A stretch of DNA of 64,000 bases, from positions 1-64,000 of the forward strand of contig NW_018396407.1 in NCBI RefSeq assembly GCF_000003195.3. Direction: 5' to 3'. The notes beneath the pieces were generated by a model. It saw only the letters and a program-made list of their open reading frames with translations. It ran no database searches and was not told the origin of the DNA. The stretch is from Sorghum bicolor (taxonomy: Eukaryota > Streptophyta > Magnoliopsida > Poales > Poaceae). This document shows positions 60,230 to 64,000 of this stretch, piece by piece; the first letter of the stretch is position 1, and every line of letters starts with the position of its first letter. A program made the position numbers and the translations under genes.

Positions 60230-61400
60230 TCTCTGGTGCTTCCGTGAGGGAGAGAGGAGGAGAGGAGGAGGCGCCATCTGGTGGAGGAAGAAAGAAATGA
60301 GGGGACTCCTTCCTGGTGCTTGCGTGGTGAAGAGAAAAGAAGAAAAATATAGCTGCCACTTGTTGCATGGATGCATGCAATTGAAGTGAGATAAATTGGA
60401 GTTATCAAGAGGGGAATGAACAGGGGTGTGCTGCATGGTTAATGCATGAGAAATAGAGGAGAGAGTGGATATTTCATCAGCTTTCATTTTTGCATTTAGG
60501 GAGTGGTAAAGAAGAATAAAAATGGAGCTTGTAAAAGGAATTAAGGGTGAGGGCTGCTGTTATTTTAGATGAGGGAGAGAGGGCAGGCGCCATCAGATTG
60601 TGTGTGAGTGAAAGGAGAACAAGCATGTTGCTGCATGCTTGTATAATGAAGAGCAAGAAATAAATTGATGCAATGAAGAAGAATTCTTAAGAGAGTTTTG
60701 TCAAAAAAATTAAGAGAGGTAAAGAAGAGGTGCATATATTTTTGCATGAGAGTAAAGGAGAGGAGGCGTCCAGGTGATGGTTGTGCGTGAGGGGGAGAAA
60801 GGGAGGGGAAGATATGCCTATGGTTTGCTGCATGGGTGCATGCAATTGAAGAGAAATAAAGTAGAGTAAAATGAGTGCTGTCAAGAGAGGATTAAAGAGA
60901 TGTGTGTAACCCAGTGGAAGGAATTTGATGCTGCTGCTGTTTTTGCATGAGAGGAGAGGGAATATGCGCCAGAGGTAAAAGATATGCTACTGATTATTTG
61001 TGCATGCAAGAGGAGGCAAGTGGACTAGGTGATTAAGTAGGAGTATTATGTATTGCTTTTTTTACTTTTGCATGAGGGTGAGGGGATTGTGCGGCAAAGA
61101 GAGATGAGGGGGCTGCTGTGTTTTAACTTCAGCATGCATACACTTGGAAGGATGGAGTAAAGGAGTGTTGCCAAGTGAGGAATAAATAAATAGGTGTGAC
61201 CATGAGAATCAAGAGAGAAAGAAGAAGATGTTACTTCTATTTTTGGATGACAGGGAAGAGAGCAGGCGCCATAGAGATGAGATCGAAGGGAGATTTCTCC
61301 ACATGAAAGAGATAAGTGAATTAAGGGGCTAAAGAGTTAAATGTTGCTGTTATTTTACATGAAGGACAGGCGTCATATGGAAAAGAGAAACAGTTTCATG
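60230..61400 (-). repeat. Second family of degenerate subrepeats in the solo LTR, purine-rich
   Basis: A phrase like TTTTGCATGAG...GAGGCGCCA recurs at irregular spacing (GGCGCCA or relatives near 60270, 60586, 60764, 60966, 61266 and 61369), with interspersed GCTGCATGGGTGCATGCAATTG-like segments near 60370 and 60835. Confidence 0.5.
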
Positions 61401-62254
61401 GCTGCCATTACATACAACTGATGAGATGGGATAAAGATATACTTGATGGAGTCAAGGAAATTAATAGAGGAATTATCTTTGCATGGAGAAGAGAGGAAGT
61501 GTTGGTGTAGCTGCAAAAGTTAACTGTCCATGCATGGTGCTTTCCACATGCAGTCAATAAGATTATTAGTGAATTGAAAAGGAGGAATTAGTTGACGAAG
61601 TTTGTGCATGTAGGAAAAGATCAGGTGCTGTCCAAGGGGATGACGACACATAGATGTGAGGAGGGCTTCTATTTTCCTTTTTACATAAAAGAGAAGTAGA
61701 GAATCGTGCATGAGGTGGGAGAGAAAGATGGATGTTTTGGGCTGGTTTGGACTTGATCCAAAGCAAGACAGGGAACTTGGCTTGATCAAAGTGATGGCAG
61801 AATTGTGTAAACAAGGAGAGAGATACAGAGTGGTCATATAATTTAGATTTAAGGGGTTGGGAGGACTTGATCAAAAACAAGTAGGAGTCCAAAAAAGGAA
61901 GAGGAACGCGAGAGAGGGAGAGGGTTAGGCTAGGGATTTAGTTTGTGGACAAAAGATTTGATTAGAACTTTTAGATATTGGTTTGATGTTTGGAAAGATG
62001 AAGTTGGGATAAACCCAAGGCGTATCTTGAAAACAAGCAAAATTTATTTTTCAAGCGTAAACATTGTGCAACAGCATGAGTGCAACAAACCACTATTTTG
62101 AATTGCAAAAATTTTAGAAACCCACATTTTTTGACTATCTAAAATATCGACAACATATCTAAAGTTGGAACATTTTATAAAATAATAAAATCTTTGGTTT
62201 TGTTTTTAGTGTTTTCTAAGTCACATTCCAAAGTAGGAATTTTGGGGTGTGACA

Positions 62255-64000
62255 TAGGTGAAGAGGCTCAAGTTGAGGCTCGGTTCGGTCTGTTGAGAGA
62301 TAGTGCTAATCTTGATGCAAGATAGGTGCACGATTTGCATGGAACATACCATATGCTCAGAAATCAATTTGGATGCACCAGATAGAACTCCTAGATGACA
62401 TGTGTCATATGGAATCTCACTTCGGTCTGTTTAGAGACAGTGTTAGTTTCGGTGCAAGATAGGTGAACGGTTTGCATCCGATGGTACTCCTAGGTCAAGG
62501 GGTTAAGTGAAAGCTCGGTTTGGTCTGTTTCGAGATAGTGCTTATCTTGATGCAAGATAGATGCACGGTTTGCATGGAATATACGATATGCTTAGAAATC
62601 AATTAGGACGCACCTGATATAACTCCTTGATGATGTGTGTCATATGGAATCTTGCTTCGGTTCGTTTAGAGACCGTGTTAGCTTTGGTAGAAGATATGTG
62701 CACGGTTTACGCCTAATGCACCATAGGCTAAGAAACCATTTTAGACGCACCCGATGGTACTCGTAGTTGAAGAGGCTCAAGTGGAGGCTCAATTTGGTCT
62801 GTTCGGATATAGTGCTAATCTTGATGCAAGATAGTGGCATAGTTTGCATGGAACGTACCATATGTTAAGAAATCAATTTAGACGCACCCAATGGAACTCC
62901 TAGATGACGTGTGTCATATGGAATCTTGCTTCGGTCTATTTGGAGACAATGTTAGTTTTGGTGCAAGATAGGTGCATAGTTTGTGCCTAATGCACCATTG
63001 TCAAAGAAACCATTATTGACGCACCTGTTTGTACTCCTAGATGAAGAATCTCAAGTGGAAGCTCGGTTCGATCTGTTTGGAGATAGTGTTAATCTTGATG
63101 CAAGATAGGTGCACAGTTTGCATGGAACATACCATGTGCTTAGAAATCAATTTGGATGCTCCCGATGGAACTCCTTGATGACGTGTGTCATATGGAATCT
63201 CGCTTTATTCTGTTTGGAAATAGTGTTAGTTTCGGTGCAAGATATGTGCATGGTTTGCGCCTAATGCGCCATAGTCTAAGAAACCATTTTGGAAGCACCT
63301 GCTGGTACTTCGGTGAAGAGGCTCAAGTGGAAGCTCGGTTTGATCTGTTTGGAGATAGTGCTAATCTTGATGCAAGATAGGTGCATGATTTGCAAAGGAA
63401 CATACCATATGCTTAGAAATCAATTTGGACGCAGCCAATGGAACTACTTGATGACGTGTGTCATATGGAACCTTTCTTAGGTTAGTTTGTAGACATTGTA
63501 AGTTTTAGTGAAAGATAGGTGTACAGTTTGCGCCTAATGCACCATGCTCTAAGAAACCATTTTGGACACACTATTTGGTACTCTTGGGTGAAGAGGCTCA
63601 AGTGGAAGCATGGTTCGGTCAGTTTGGAGATAGTGCTAATCCTTATGGAAGGTAGGTGCATGGTTTGCATGGAACATGCCTTATGCTTGGAAATCAATTT
63701 GGATGCACCCGATGGAACTCCTTGATGACGTGTGTCATATGGAGTCCCGCTTTGGTCCATTTGGAGACATTGTTAGTTTCAGTGCAAGATAGGTGCACAG
63801 TTTGCACCTAGTACACCATAGTTTAAAAAACCATTTTGGACGCACTTGTTGGTACTCCTAGGTGAAGAGGCTCAAGTGGAGGCTTGGTTCGGTCTGTTTA
63901 GAGATAGTGTTAATCTTGATGCAAGATAGGTGCACGATTTGCATGGAACATACCATATGCTCAGAAATCAATTTGGACGCACAAGATGGAACTCCTAGAT
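62255..64000 (-). repeat. 137-bp satellite array, reverse arm, continued
   Basis: The same reverse-oriented satellite as before the solo LTR; it resumes after the TAGGT duplication exactly where it was interrupted (CCTAGGTGAAGAGG context) and continues off the right edge. It contains the second copy of the ~2,150-bp duplicated HOR unit. Confidence 0.93.

Larger units (their letters stand above)
56578..62254 (-). mobile_element. Solo LTR (5,677 bp) of a giant-LTR retrotransposon, inserted in the satellite
   Basis: On the minus strand it reads TGTCACACCCC...GCATGCGACA, i.e. TG...CA ends, and it is flanked by the 5-bp duplication TAGGT (56573-56577 and 62255-62259). There are no coding domains, PBS or PPT, and the two ends are not copies of each other, so I read it as a solo LTR left by recombination between two LTRs. 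A non-autonomous element without LTR repeats is less likely. The start style TGTCACACCCC is typical of Tekay/Del-type LTRs of grasses. The plus strand is purine-rich at 59900-61950. The block at 57050-57600 is moderately GC-rich. Open frames such as 58960-59301 or 60131-60487 fall in low-complexity or repeated sequence and are not called genes. Confidence 0.85.

Noticed and set aside
60131..60487. 118-codon and overlapping minus-strand frames in the solo LTR
   Set aside because: They lie in purine/pyrimidine-rich subrepeated sequence and give Ser/Pro-rich low-complexity translations.
56578..62254. Complete LTR retrotransposon with two LTRs
   Set aside because: The two ends are not direct copies of each other and no PBS, PPT or coding domain is visible; solo LTR fits better.
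23535..64000. Dozens of 60-99-codon open frames in the satellite, many with near-identical products (for example starting MHPMELLDDV or MVRSMQTVQL)
   Set aside because: They recur with the satellite period, occur on both strands and have no recognisable domain. Their similarity reflects the repeat, not conserved proteins.

Overview
The window is repetitive DNA from a plant nuclear genome, most likely a grass of the Andropogoneae (sorghum, sugarcane or Miscanthus group). The evidence is a nest of typical grass LTR retrotransposons beside a satellite with a 137-bp monomer, the length reported for the sorghum/sugarcane/Miscanthus centromeric satellite (CEN38/pSau3A10 type). No host gene, tRNA, rRNA or CRISPR array is visible. 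The grass and centromere assignments are inferences; the repeat structure is read directly from the sequence.

Layout. 1-23500 is a nested retrotransposon stack. A Ty3/gypsy element of the Tat lineage (minus strand, 17651-23500; 5' LTR, gag, protease and RT visible) lies directly against the satellite. It carries a Ty1/copia SIRE/Maximus-type element (plus strand, 4029-17650; pol and 3' LTR visible). That copia element has two insertions: a giant minus-strand LTR in its pol gene (1-4028, continuing off the left edge), and a complete 7,533-bp Ty3/gypsy element, probably CRM clade, in its 3' LTR (9102-16634). The last has 964-bp LTRs differing at three sites and a perfect TTACC target duplication, so it is the youngest datable layer.

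23501-64000 is tandem satellite, interrupted by a 253-bp hAT-type MITE (24886-25138) and a 5,677-bp solo LTR (56578-62254, target duplication TAGGT). Two 137-bp monomer types (A and B) alternate to make a 274-bp dimer. Eight distinguishable dimers (named here M-N-O-P-Q-J-K-L) follow one another in fixed order to make a 16-monomer, roughly 2.19-kb higher-order repeat (HOR). Three consecutive copies can be read at 30295-36791. Around them lie hybrid dimers, deletions and recent segmental duplications of 1,358, about 1,501, 1,911 and 2,150 bp.

The satellite runs forward from 23501 to 41550 and in reverse from about 41619 to the end. The switch is a 68-bp mosaic of short satellite pieces in both orientations, apparently copied from the adjacent repeat. 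The HOR organisation, its inversion point and the alternation of dyad-bearing and dyad-free monomers are the most interesting content.

How the parts relate: the satellite is the oldest substrate and evolves by unequal exchange at several scales. The Tat element entered it and has decayed (four in-frame stops, one frameshift). The SIRE element then entered Tat, and the CRM-like element and the giant-LTR element entered SIRE. No autonomous, fully intact element is present: the youngest one has lost the end of its integrase domain.
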